Positions 45,829-54,765 of a DNA stretch of 64,000 bases are shown one piece after another. How positions within the stretch are numbered: position 1 is the first letter of the stretch; every line of letters starts with the position of its first letter. The notes beneath the pieces are model-generated. The model was given only the letters and a program-made list of their open reading frames with translations. It made no database searches and had not been told where the DNA came from. Where the stretch lies: NCBI RefSeq assembly GCF_900411375.1, contig NZ_LS422980.1:38869-102868 (forward strand), in the 5' to 3' direction. Source of the stretch: Lentilactobacillus raoultii (GTDB lineage: Bacteria > Bacillota > Bacilli > Lactobacillales > Lactobacillaceae). The translations under genes and the position numbers were made by a program.

Positions 45829-46341
45829 ATTGGCGTGCCTTTTTAACCAAAGTTCGCGCACCGCTTGCCAACTCTTAGTTGCTTCGAATTGCTTTTGGTA
45901 TTTTTTCGGCATTTGACGATAACCAATAGCCATCAATGGCCGCTGGTACTGATTAATAAAATCGATTGCCTGATCACTCGTTTGATCTTGGCGATAAGCC
46001 AGTAACGAGTGAGTCAGATCTGGTAAACGTGTGATTTTAGCATCATCAACCTCATAGAAGTGAAGCCGGCCTTTTACCGGAAACGGTTTGACCAAATCAA
46101 CCACTTGAACCGGCCAAGCATAATTACCATAGTGCTTTTCTCGTGACACCCGGCCAATCGAAATTATCGCAAGTGCCAGGCCATTCGCCAATCCCCAGCC
46201 AAAGTCAGTCGCTGACGGGGTGGCCGCACTAACCAACAAAAAGGTGGTGACTTTTCCCGGCAGCCAGCTTCGATATTCGAATGGCTTTTGGCCAATAATG
46301 ATTTGCCAAGCATATGGTTGTTTAATCGACAGCGCCTTCAA
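45826..46341 (-). CDS. ASCH-domain protein
   Basis: 171 aa. Starts with the ASCH motif KALSIKQPYAWQIIIGQKPF and contains GLALAIISIGRV; ASCH domains have a PUA-like fold and are predicted RNA binders, some acting as amidohydrolases or ribonucleases. I use TTG 46341: AAGGAG lies 9 nt upstream, and homologous proteins begin at this Met-Lys-Ala-Leu. The in-frame ATG three codons earlier is directly against the AAGGAG. The start overlaps the 3' end of the ABC-F gene, so the two are translationally coupled. Confidence 0.82.
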   Translation of the reverse strand: MKALSIKQPYAWQIIIGQKPFEYRSWLPGKVTTFLLVSAATPSATDFGWGLANGLALAIISIGRVSREKHYGNYAWPVQVVDLVKPFPVKGRLHFYEVDDAKITRLPDLTHSLLAYRQDQTSDQAIDFINQYQRPLMAIGYRQMPKKYQKQFEATKSWQAVRELWLKRHAN

Positions 46342-46354
46342 TGATCCCATCTCC

Positions 46355-47869
46355 TTAATGAGTTTCCTTAGCCAAGTTAATTGGCGCTTCTGTCGCAATG
46401 GCCTTCACAAAATCCTGATCATGATCGATCACCAGCATCGTCGGTTGAACCGCTAAAATTAACGCCTGAATTTGGCGCCTAGTGATCACATCCAAATAGT
46501 TTAAGGGCTCATCCCAAAGATAGAAATTAGCAGGTTCGCATAATGAGCGGGCCAACGACACTTTACGTTTCTGACCCATACTGAGATCAGCCAGATTTTT
46601 AGAAAAAGCACTTCTTTCAAAGCCTAATTTTCGCAGCATATTTAAAAGGCTCGATAAGTCAATGTCAAAATTAGCGGCGTAATCCGGCAAATCACCGGTC
46701 AACGTTTCAAAATTCTGCATGAGATAAGAAATTTTAACTGTCCGGCTCAACTCATAACTGCCATGGGCAATCAACTGTTTCTGACCCAAAAGGGCTTTTA
46801 GAATTGTTGTTTTGCCAAAACCATTAGGAGCCTGTAAAACAAGCCGCTGCCCTTTTTGCAAATCAATTGTTAATGGCCAATTCAAAATCCTTTGATTGCG
46901 CCACACCTGAAATTCTGCCAATCTCAAAATGTGCTTTTGATAAGGCGGTTGATAATTCAAGGTTAACGGCACCACCTCATCCACATTTTTTAACAGTGAC
47001 TTTCTTTTATCAATATCTGCTTCGGTTCGCTTGAGTGTGTTTTTAGAACGTTTCATCACCTTAGCCGCTTTATGGCCAATAAACCCTTTATCAAGATCAA
47101 CCGTTTTTTGACCGCGATAACTCGCTTTTGATTTTTTGTTTTCTGATTGGCCGGCCCATTGCTTCACCTGATCGGCAGTTGCTTGCAGCCGTTTGATTTC
47201 AGTTTGCAAATGACGCTTCTCATTATGTTCCGCCAAATTTTGCCGGTTATACTCGTGTTGCCACGTCTCATAATTGCCGTCAAAAAGTTGAATTTTTGCC
47301 CGGTCGATCGACAACACATGGTCAATCACCTGATCCATAAAGTGTCGATCATGGCTGACAACAATGAACCCCCGCTTGGTTTGCAAATAGTTGGCAACTG
47401 TCTGCCGACCAATCATATCCAAATGGTTTGTTGGCTCATCGATCAGCTGAAAGGTGCCATCATCGACAAATAATCCAGCCAGTAGTAATTTAGTCCGTTC
47501 ACCGGGACTCAACGTCGAAAAAGGTCGTGTCAACAGGGCATCGGTAAGCCCTAATTTATTCATTTCTAATTGAACTTTCCATAAGTCATTGTCAGCTAAA
47601 CCCGTAATGGCTTTTAAAATGTCCGATGTCTTCGCCGTTGGATTAGCAATCGGTTGCGGAAAATATTTAAATCGGACACTTGATTGAATTTCTCCCGAAT
47701 AAACGTATTTCCCAAGTAACAGTTTTAAAAAAGTCGTTTTTCCACGACCATTTCGACCAATCAGGCCCAATTTCCAACTTTCATCAATATTTAAACTGAA
47801 TCGATTAAACAAATTCTTTGTCATGTCACTATACCGAAATGACAGATTTTTCACTTGAATGTTTCCCAT
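46355..47869 (-). CDS. ABC-F ribosomal protection protein, Lsa type
   Basis: 504 aa, two ATPase domains without membrane segments. First domain: Walker A GRNGRGKTT, signature LSPGERTKL, Walker B FQLIDEPTNHLD; charged inter-domain linker from about 210 to 300; second domain: APNGFGKTT, LSMGQKRKV, FYLWDEPLNYLD. WKLGLIGRNGRGKTTFLKLL and YFPQP match the Lsa/Vga branch that displaces lincosamides, streptogramin A and pleuromutilins from the ribosome. Resistance is inferred from family and may be intrinsic and weak. ATG 47869 fits the upstream GGGGG at 10 nt better than the GTG two codons earlier. Confidence 0.85.
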   Translation of the reverse strand: MGNIQVKNLSFRYSDMTKNLFNRFSLNIDESWKLGLIGRNGRGKTTFLKLLLGKYVYSGEIQSSVRFKYFPQPIANPTAKTSDILKAITGLADNDLWKVQLEMNKLGLTDALLTRPFSTLSPGERTKLLLAGLFVDDGTFQLIDEPTNHLDMIGRQTVANYLQTKRGFIVVSHDRHFMDQVIDHVLSIDRAKIQLFDGNYETWQHEYNRQNLAEHNEKRHLQTEIKRLQATADQVKQWAGQSENKKSKASYRGQKTVDLDKGFIGHKAAKVMKRSKNTLKRTEADIDKRKSLLKNVDEVVPLTLNYQPPYQKHILRLAEFQVWRNQRILNWPLTIDLQKGQRLVLQAPNGFGKTTILKALLGQKQLIAHGSYELSRTVKISYLMQNFETLTGDLPDYAANFDIDLSSLLNMLRKLGFERSAFSKNLADLSMGQKRKVSLARSLCEPANFYLWDEPLNYLDVITRRQIQALILAVQPTMLVIDHDQDFVKAIATEAPINLAKETH

Positions 47870-48269
47870 AAACACGTCGCCCCCGATTTAACGGGGCAGC
47901 TGTCCAATTCACTCTTAAAAGCTAATCCCCGTTGCAACCAAATTGCCCACGGGAATCGTCAATCTTATTCAAATCGCTGATGCCATTCTTTGAGTAGCAG
48001 CCACTCAAAACAACAAGCCATTGAAATTCACAAATCGCACAGACTACCCCTGTCTTAAAAAAAACCAGTTGGTATTTAATTCTGATTAACGATTTGTTAG
48101 TTTCAACGCTTGGTCACATCCTTGTTTAGTATAAACTTAAAATAACATACTGAAATCGCCATTTCAAGTCGGTGCATCATTCCAAGTTCCCAATCAACAT
48201 GCAGGTCATCATTCTTACCCCGCCTAATTTTCCGAGCTCTTTTAAAACTAGTTAACACGTGTTCATAAT

Positions 48270-48560
48270 ATATAAACACATAGTGAAAAATGTTCCCGGA
48301 TTTAAAATTGAACTGCAACGCTGAGCCAGGTATACAAATAGGCCATAGAGACCTACGCTTGATAGTGACTAAACAACTCAAGAAAGGACTTCTCTATGAC
48401 CCAGATCAAGCATACTACTACGTCGCATCTTAAACTACGCCACGCCTACCAAAGTCTTTAGTTCATACGATACTTTATTTGATTAGTTAACTAGACCACT
48501 ATGAAGTAGTGTCTCCCAAGTGTTGCACTTGATTTGACAATTCGGGTAGTGAAAAATGTT
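48270..48560 (+). mobile_element. Possible decayed IS30-like element
   Basis: TAGTGAAAAATGTTC occurs at about 48280 and again at 48546 in direct orientation. Between them AAAGGACTTCTCT ATG opens a 21-codon frame MTQIKHTTTSHLKLRHAYQS that resembles N-termini of IS30-family transposases of lactobacilli, and near the right end codons for VALDLTI resemble their C-termini. The core is missing. The ends are direct, not inverted, which speaks against a simple IS. Confidence 0.3.
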
Positions 48561-48581
48561 CATAATTTGTGTTCAAAACGC

Positions 48582-48610
48582 CTGACATTTTGATGTAAGG
48601 TCGGTATAAT
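48582..48610 (+). promoter_or_regulatory. Strong promoter of the small membrane protein gene
   Basis: CTGACA, 17 bp, TATAAT. It is followed by a leader of about 130 nt with a GTGAAGTGGTGGTTTCTCAC-like stem before the ribosome binding site. Confidence 0.7.
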
Positions 48611-48749
48611 AAGGGCGTGGAGAAACGCAGACAATTTGTTGCTACGCTTCAATCAATTCCTTGAATTTAGAGTGTGAAGTGGTGGTTTCTCACCCTCCAA
48701 CTCCGCCAAATTGCTTGCCGTTTTTCACTAATTTTAGGGGAGCGATATC

Positions 48750-48941
48750 ATGATGGATGAAAACTTCAAAATCACGTTAATTGGTCTGTTAACTCTGATT
48801 ATTGGCACAATCTTCGCTTCGATTGTTGCCAGTTTCGGTTTCACAACAGTTTTACCTGGTTTGTTATCATTCTTAATTGCGGCAGCGTTGGTTCTCCTTG
48901 GATTTAGATTTACCAATCATCACCTTGCTTCGAGGCACTAA
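48750..48941 (+). CDS. Small two-helix membrane protein
   Basis: 63 aa, unrecognised. Two hydrophobic stretches (about 8-30 and 33-51), short charged ends. AGGGGAG lies 7 nt before the ATG; a strong promoter upstream and a terminator downstream make it a believable gene in spite of its size. Looks like a holin-sized or stress-related membrane peptide, but nothing more can be said. Confidence 0.7.
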   Translation: MMDENFKITLIGLLTLIIGTIFASIVASFGFTTVLPGLLSFLIAAALVLLGFRFTNHHLASRH

Positions 48942-48962
48942 TAACTTGTAGCAGGCAGATGA

Positions 48963-49007
48963 AACGGTCCGGCAAATTTTGTAATTGAAATTTGTCGGGC
49001 CGTTTTT
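48963..49007 (+). terminator. Intrinsic terminator after the small membrane protein
   Basis: AACGGTCCGGCAAATTT and AAATTTGTCGGGCCGTT pair with two wobble or mismatch positions, followed by TTTTGG. Confidence 0.85.
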
Positions 49008-49073
49008 GGCACCATCGTTTATTTTCCCAATAGCGTATACTGGACACAAATAAACCACAAAGGGGAAATCAAA

Positions 49074-49604
49074 ATGTTTGTTCATAAAGTTAACGAAACA
49101 TTGGCCTTTAAACTACCTGAAGAACGTGACGCAACTAATTTACTTGAGCTTATTGAAGCCAACCGTACCGAATTTGGTGAATGGCTGCCATGGGTTAAAG
49201 ACTCATTTTCGGTTAACGACGAAAAAGCTTTTATCAAAAACGGTCGTCAACGAATGGCAGCTAACTCATTCTGGTTTGCGGCTATCCTCTATAAAGGTGA
49301 CATTGCCGGGATTATCGATCTCCATCAAATTAATCACAACCATCACCGCTGTCAAATTGGCTATTGGCTAACCGGCAGTTTGCAGGGAAACGGCATCATG
49401 ACCGCAGCCGTTCGTGAACTTGAAACCATCGCCTTTCAGGAATTGCAGATGAACCGTCTCGAAATCTTGGCCGATGTGCGTAACAAAAAAAGCCGCAACG
49501 TCGCTGAACGTCGAGGTTTTCACTTAGATGGTCTCCTAAAACAATATGCTTTTTATAACGGCCAGTTCAGGGATATGGCTCTTTATTCCAAGCTCAAGTC
49601 ATAG
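49074..49604 (+). CDS. GNAT acetyltransferase, RimJ/RimL type
   Basis: 176 aa. N-terminal FKLPEERDATNLLELIEANR and EWLPWV, then IGYWLTGSLQGNGIMTAAV (acetyl-CoA loop region) and RNKKSRNVAERRGFHLDGLL, as in ribosomal-protein-serine acetyltransferases and their paralogues. AAGGGGAAA before the ATG. Monocistronic. Substrate not determinable. Confidence 0.88.
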   Translation: MFVHKVNETLAFKLPEERDATNLLELIEANRTEFGEWLPWVKDSFSVNDEKAFIKNGRQRMAANSFWFAAILYKGDIAGIIDLHQINHNHHRCQIGYWLTGSLQGNGIMTAAVRELETIAFQELQMNRLEILADVRNKKSRNVAERRGFHLDGLLKQYAFYNGQFRDMALYSKLKS

Positions 49605-49612
49605 AATCCCTC

Positions 49613-50482
49613 CTACTCATGACTCATTAAATGATGCCAGGCCTGCATCAAAACTTTTCGATCAACAAAGTCTGTATTGGGGATTTTAAACGAGTTAATG
49701 GTCTTGGTCCCCAGATAGAGCAAGCGCTGTTCAACGCCGATGGCCGCCCCGTCTAGAGTAATCACATTATAGGCTGTTCCATCGGTCACGAAATGTTCGT
49801 GTGGGTTGGCGCAGTTAATATGATAAGCTGTGGAATCAGCCACCACGTTTAAAATTCCGTCCACCAAGTAACTATTGGCAAAATGGACATGCCCTGAAAA
49901 AATGGCTTTAATGTTGGTGTGATCAATTACTTTTAACAAATCTTCCCCATTTTGCAGGATACTGTAACGCATCTGTTGGAGAGGCGGCCCGAACAAGGGA
50001 TGGTGCATAAAAATGATGCCCGGTTTCGTTGATTCTTTCAATTGGCCGCTTAGCCACTGTAATTGGGTTTGATCCAGATAACCCTGTTCAATGTTGCCAC
50101 ATTTGGTGTCCAAAAAATAGCCATCCCATTGATCTAACGACTCATGGTAATAATAGCGGTTAGCAACGTGCCTTCGACCCAAAAAGCCGTTGTAAAACTG
50201 ATCCGTTCGATCATGGTTTCCTAGAATGACTTTGATTGGTGCCATCAGGCGATCCTGCTCCTGGTCCAATAAATGGTGAAAATCAGCGTAGGATTCTGCA
50301 TCCCCTTCATGGATCAAATCACCACTAATGACGATTAAATCAGGATTAACATTGGTTGTATAAATATCATCAAAAACGGTTCGCAGCTTTTCTTCAGGAT
50401 CAATCTGCTGGTGATTAGCGGGTGAAGCGCCCGCCGGTGTTAAATGGGTGTCAGAAATTTGAACAATTTTGCACTGAGCCAT
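49613..50482 (-). CDS. Metallophosphoesterase (CpdA/GpdQ type) of the ugp-like operon
   Basis: 289 aa with the full calcineurin-like set: ISDTHL, ISGDLIHEGD, LGNHDR, MHHPLFGP and FSGHVHF. Family members hydrolyse cyclic nucleotides or glycerophosphodiesters. Position as the last gene after a glycerol-3-phosphate-type ABC transporter points to the second, in the place of E. coli UgpQ, which belongs to an unrelated family. I use ATG 50482, with GGAG 8 nt upstream; it nearly abuts the ATPase stop, so the genes are co-translated. Confidence 0.87.
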   Translation of the reverse strand: MAQCKIVQISDTHLTPAGASPANHQQIDPEEKLRTVFDDIYTTNVNPDLIVISGDLIHEGDAESYADFHHLLDQEQDRLMAPIKVILGNHDRTDQFYNGFLGRRHVANRYYYHESLDQWDGYFLDTKCGNIEQGYLDQTQLQWLSGQLKESTKPGIIFMHHPLFGPPLQQMRYSILQNGEDLLKVIDHTNIKAIFSGHVHFANSYLVDGILNVVADSTAYHINCANPHEHFVTDGTAYNVITLDGAAIGVEQRLLYLGTKTINSFKIPNTDFVDRKVLMQAWHHLMSHE

Positions 50483-50487
50483 TCTCA

Positions 50488-51605
50488 TCACTCCAATTCA
50501 TCATTTAATTGCTGATCAACGACGTTTTCTTTTGTCTGACTGTCAAATAACAGCACCGCCGAGTCATCCAGTTGAGCGTAGGCTGTTTTCGGTGCCGTTT
50601 TAGACCACCGATTAACGACCACTTTTAACTGACTGTTTTTAAACGCTCGACAAGTTAGCTGTTTGAATCTACCGTAATCCAAGACGGTTTGAACTTCAAT
50701 CGGGAAGCTTCCAGGAACCGGTTGCGCATGTAATTGAATATTTTCCGGTCGAATCCCCAGTAAGTAATGCTGGCCTTCAACTAGCGCCTCCCAAACGGAT
50801 TGGCTGAGGTTCGAAACAATTATTTGGTCATCACTAATCAAATTACCATGATCAAATTGAACCGGTAATAGGTTAATTTGGGGCGTTCCAACAAACTTGG
50901 CTACAAATAGATTGACCGGGTGCCGGTATAGTTGATCAGGGGTGGCAATCATCTGAATCTTCCCATCATTAATGACCGCGATTCGATCCCCCAGTGCCAT
51001 TGCCTCCTGCTGATCATGGGTGACGTAGATGATGGTTTGTTGGTTTTGCTTGTGAAGCTGTAAAAGCTGATCACGAGCTTTTCCCTTAATTGAACGTCAA
51101 TATTAGATAGTGGTTCATCAAGTAAAAAGATCTTGCTTTTCTTCGCCATTCCTCTCCCCAAAGCTACCCGCTGTTTTTGACCACCGGAAAGTTGGGCCGG
51201 ATACCGGTCTCGATAATCTTTCAAATTTAAGGATGCTAAAATCGCCGCCAATCGCTGCTGCCGAACTGATTTGGCCACCTTGTGAACTTTCAAGGCATAC
51301 TCCAAATTTTGATAAACGGTCATATTAGGGTAAAGGGCGTAATCCTGAAAAACCATCGCAATATTTCGCTGGCGACTTGTCATCGCTGTGGCATCGCGGC
51401 CATCGATTAAAATTTGACCGGCAGTTGGTTTCTCAAGACCGGCAATCATTCTTAACGTTGTTGATTTGCCACAGCCTGAAGGTCCCAGAAAAACCAGGAG
51501 TTCTCCCGGCCTCACCAATAGATCCATTTGGTTGATCACATTTGTCTTTTTATGATAACTTTTCGAGACGTCCTTTAATTCAACTGAAAATCCATTAGAT
51601 GCCAT
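50488..51605 (-). pseudogene. ugpC: UgpC/MsmK-type ABC transporter ATPase, single-base frameshift
   Basis: N-terminal frame (from ATG 51605, GGAG upstream) has Walker A GPSGCGKST, signature LSGGQKQRVALGRG and Walker B FLLDEPLSNID. After QLREK it leaves the family sequence. The other frame continues as KARDQLLQLHKQNQQTI, with the H-loop in VTHDQQEAMALGDRIA, and then the C-terminal TOBE region (LLGIRPENIQLH). One A missing from the A-run at 51079-51082 explains it; restored length is 372 aa. A run-length sequencing error is a real possibility. If true, import by this system would need another ATPase such as MsmK. Confidence 0.88.
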
Positions 51606-51621
51606 CTTGATTTCTCCTCAT

Positions 51622-52443
51622 TCACTTCAAACCTGACTGACTGATACTACTCAAAATATATCGTTGAAAGACAATGTATATCAAAAGCGGCGGCATGATC
51701 ATGATGACGGCCAACGCCATCGCCAACGGAAAGTTAGTCCCACCTTCACTTGAAATATAATTTTGAAGTGCCAACGGTAATGTAAAGCTACTCTTGTCTT
51801 TTAACACCAGTGTTGGCCAGACATACTCGTTCCAACTATTGATAAAGAAAATCGCACCAACACTGATAATATTTGGCTTTAATAACGGCACAACCAAATT
51901 ACTGAAGATTCGTCGATCGGGAATTCCATCCACTTTGGCTGCCTCGATCAAAGAGTTGGGAATCTTTTCCATGGCTTTTAGAAACAGCATAATGCCCGTT
52001 GCGTCACACATTTGAGGTAGTGCGACGCCAACAACGTTATTCAACAAATTCATTTTTGAGATCACCAAATAGTTTGGAATCATCACGGTTGTGAAGGGGA
52101 CAAAAATTGTGGCCACAAATAAAAAGTAAACCAGCCGACGACCCTTGAAATGAAAGTTTAAAAAGCCATAAGCAGCCAATAAACCGGTTAGCACTTTTCC
52201 GAGTGTCACCAAGGTTGCCATCAAAAATGTATTGCTGATCATCTGAAGAAGATTAATTTGCCGATTTAACGTTTGGTAATTAGACAACGTCGGGTGGCTT
52301 GGGATCAGCTGCAAAATGGCGTGATAAGATTCCTGCAGCGTTTTAAAAGAATTAGCAATCATAAAAAGGACCGGCACAATCACGCCAATACAAATCAGTA
52401 GTAACAAAATATGCCACAAAGCATGCCGTCGTTCAGTCACCAT
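51622..52443 (-). CDS. ugpE: ABC transporter permease, UgpE/MalG type
   Basis: 273 aa, six predicted helices. The EAA loop reads EAAKVDGIPDRRIFSNLVVP. Start ATG 52443 with AGGGAG at 8 nt; it overlaps the end of the partner permease gene by 11 bp. Named by operon resemblance to ugpBAEC; sugar transport cannot be excluded. Confidence 0.85.
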   Translation of the reverse strand: MVTERRHALWHILLLLICIGVIVPVLFMIANSFKTLQESYHAILQLIPSHPTLSNYQTLNRQINLLQMISNTFLMATLVTLGKVLTGLLAAYGFLNFHFKGRRLVYFLFVATIFVPFTTVMIPNYLVISKMNLLNNVVGVALPQMCDATGIMLFLKAMEKIPNSLIEAAKVDGIPDRRIFSNLVVPLLKPNIISVGAIFFINSWNEYVWPTLVLKDKSSFTLPLALQNYISSEGGTNFPLAMALAVIMIMPPLLIYIVFQRYILSSISQSGLK

Positions 52444-53377
52444 CTTGATGTCTCCCTTCAACAAATTTCATTTCAACCAGCAGTAACACTAGGAAAATAA
52501 TCAAAGTGACCGTTGCTAAAGCGGAGGCATTTCCCGTTTTATAAAGGACAAACGCATTTAAATAGGTGTGGTACAAAAGGTTAGAGGATCCGTAATCCGG
52601 ACCACCCTGTGTAATCACGTTCAATGGCGTAAAAACGTATTGAAGGCCTTGAACAATCGTTAAAATCAAAACGTAAACGGCAACGCCTCGGTTCATTGGT
52701 AACACAATATTCCAAATTACCCGCCACTTAGGAATCCCATCAAGTGCCGCCGCATCCAGAATATTTTTGGGAATTGTGCCCAGTCCGGTCAAAAGTAAAA
52801 TAAAATTATAGCCAAAAACTTTCCAATTAGTAATTAAACAGATGACGACAATCGCCATTGCACCTGAATTGGTCCATTGTGGCAGTTTCATCCCAAAGTC
52901 ACGCAGCATTAAGGCCAATGGTCCAGACACCGGGTTCAAAATCCATGAGAAAAGCATTGCCCCAACAACTAATGAAAACAGGCTTGGAATAAAAAACAAA
53001 ATCTTATAAGCCCCCTTCATTTTTCCAATAAAGAAATTGACAATCAATGAAATCAAATAAGGAAAAATAAAGTTCAAGATTAGCAACAGGCCAATGTAGA
53101 TGAGCGTGTTAACCATCACTTTTTGATTAATTGGATCCGTTAAAATGCTAATGTAATTCTGTAAGCCGACAAATTCCTTGGTCGGTGCGATTAAATTCCA
53201 ATTAAAAAAACTGAGATAAAACGTATATCCCACTGGTACCACGATAAACACCAACAGTAACAAAGCCGATGGCAAAAAATACAGCAACGGTTTAACTCGA
53301 TAGCGAAAACGGTCCCTTGACTTAGGGCCGGAGCGACTGGCAATCTTACTTTTAACTTGCGAATTATTGCTGATCAT
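52433..53377 (-). CDS. ugpA: ABC transporter permease, UgpA/MalF type
   Basis: 314 aa. Basic N-terminus, six helices, EAA loop DAAALDGIPKWRVIWNIVLP. ATG 53377 preceded by AGGAG; the start overlaps the end of the binding-protein gene, showing coupling. Longer frame upstream is the antiparallel reading of that gene's end and is not used. Confidence 0.85.
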   Translation of the reverse strand: MISNNSQVKSKIASRSGPKSRDRFRYRVKPLLYFLPSALLLLVFIVVPVGYTFYLSFFNWNLIAPTKEFVGLQNYISILTDPINQKVMVNTLIYIGLLLILNFIFPYLISLIVNFFIGKMKGAYKILFFIPSLFSLVVGAMLFSWILNPVSGPLALMLRDFGMKLPQWTNSGAMAIVVICLITNWKVFGYNFILLLTGLGTIPKNILDAAALDGIPKWRVIWNIVLPMNRGVAVYVLILTIVQGLQYVFTPLNVITQGGPDYGSSNLLYHTYLNAFVLYKTGNASALATVTLIIFLVLLLVEMKFVEGRHQDGD

Positions 53378-54644
53378 TGATCTTCTCCTGAGCTGATTTA
53401 AGGGTTTTCCCGACGTTGCTACCGGATAGAATCTTGTCACGCGCATCAATCATATCCTGCTCAGCTTGAAGGCCGTTCTTTGGAAATGATGTCCAAGGTA
53501 CAGCGTTTGGTAACTCCGCAACAGCTGGTTTAATCATCGGATTGGCCGCCAAATACGTTTTAAACGCACTCGATTTTAGTGACGTCTTTGTTGGTGGTAA
53601 ATAACCGGTTCCCTTGTCCCATGTCAGCAAGGAATCATTTTGATACATAAACTTTTCAAACGTCCAAGCAGCCTTTTGTTGAGCTGTTTTTTGGGCCGTA
53701 ATTGCCAACATTGAACCCCCAACCGGAACCGTTAGTTTGTGGCCATCAAAGGTTGGCGCAGATTGAGAAGAGGCTTTAAAACTGACACTCTGCTTAATAT
53801 GGGATGCTTGAGCAACCGTTGTGAAGGCCATCGCCACTTTGCCATTGACAAAATCATCCATCCCTTGATTCCATGGCGTATGAATGGCCGACTTATCCTT
53901 CAACACCATATCTTGATAGAGTTGATAAGCTTTCTGCCCCTGAGTGCTTGCAAAAGCAGCCTTGCCGTTAGCATCTTTAATTTGAGCGCCATTACTCAGC
54001 ATCATTGCTTGCTGGGCCCAAGTGTCAGCCGGCTCTTGGATATAAACACCGTATTTACCACTCTTTTGCTTAATCGTTTTGGCGGCTTTGGCAACCCCTT
54101 CCCAAGTCTTCAAACTGCTTTTCTTAATGCCGTCCTTAGCTAACAGATCATCATTAGTATAAAGAATGGGTGTACTAAGTGAGTAAGGCAATCCTACCAG
54201 CTTTCCTTTAGCATTCTTCGCAAATGAAAGTGTTTGAGTAGAAAAATTATTCGTGATTGTCTTCTTGTTTTTATCAAATTGCTGAGCTGCATCGGTCGGT
54301 GTCATGTATTTGAAATTGTCTGAAAAATAATTGGTAAATGCCCAGCCAATTTGAACAACATCCGGGACTTTTCCAGATGCTTGAGCCGACTGCAAGTTCT
54401 GCATTAATCCTTGATACATATTCGGATTGTACTTGGCCGTGACTTTAATATTTTTATGCGTTTCGTTAAACTTTTTAACCAGCTTATTAACCGAAGCACC
54501 ACCAAGTGTCTGCGCGTTCACGTGCCAATATGTAATGTGTGTGACTTTATGCGCAGCGGAATTCGAACAACCAGCAAATAAAAGTGCCATCGAAAAAATT
54601 GAAATAATGCCTAAGACTTTCTTAGTCAATCCTTTAAGCTTCAT
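53364..54644 (-). CDS. ugpB: ABC transporter substrate-binding lipoprotein, UgpB type
   Basis: 426 aa. Lipoprotein signal with lipobox LFAGC (Cys at about 26). Family-1 extracellular binding protein: ITYWHVNAQTLGGASVNKLVKKF opening strand-helix, VPDVVQIGWA, and PVGGSMLAI in the C-lobe, which fits UgpB-like proteins. First gene of the operon binding protein, permease, permease, ATPase, phosphodiesterase. GGAGGG before the ATG. Glycerol-3-phosphate or glycerophosphodiester as substrate is inferred. Confidence 0.82.
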   Translation of the reverse strand: MKLKGLTKKVLGIISIFSMALLFAGCSNSAAHKVTHITYWHVNAQTLGGASVNKLVKKFNETHKNIKVTAKYNPNMYQGLMQNLQSAQASGKVPDVVQIGWAFTNYFSDNFKYMTPTDAAQQFDKNKKTITNNFSTQTLSFAKNAKGKLVGLPYSLSTPILYTNDDLLAKDGIKKSSLKTWEGVAKAAKTIKQKSGKYGVYIQEPADTWAQQAMMLSNGAQIKDANGKAAFASTQGQKAYQLYQDMVLKDKSAIHTPWNQGMDDFVNGKVAMAFTTVAQASHIKQSVSFKASSQSAPTFDGHKLTVPVGGSMLAITAQKTAQQKAAWTFEKFMYQNDSLLTWDKGTGYLPPTKTSLKSSAFKTYLAANPMIKPAVAELPNAVPWTSFPKNGLQAEQDMIDARDKILSGSNVGKTLKSAQEKINDQQ

Positions 54645-54724
54645 CGAAGAGCCCTCCTTTTCTTGACAACATTAAAATAACAAATCGGTGTAAAAAATAA
54701 GCCATCTTAATGTATCAAAAGCGT

Positions 54725-54765
54725 AAAAAAGCCAGAGGATGATTCCCTCTGACTTGGTTTACGCT
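54725..54765 (-). terminator. Intrinsic terminator after the D,D-carboxypeptidase gene
   Basis: Minus strand GTCAGAGG pairs with CCTCTGGC, followed by TTTTTTAC. Confidence 0.8.

Larger units (their letters stand above)
47870..48749. other. Gene-poor region with possible IS remnant
   Basis: About 880 bp without a convincing gene. A 92-codon minus-strand frame at 48103-48381 has no ribosome binding site and no recognisable sequence. The right part holds a possible IS remnant and a strong promoter (entered separately). Confidence 0.6.

Noticed and set aside
48103..48381. 92-codon minus-strand frame in the gene-poor region
   Set aside because: Starts at a TTG without ribosome binding site, shows no domain and overlaps the possible IS remnant.
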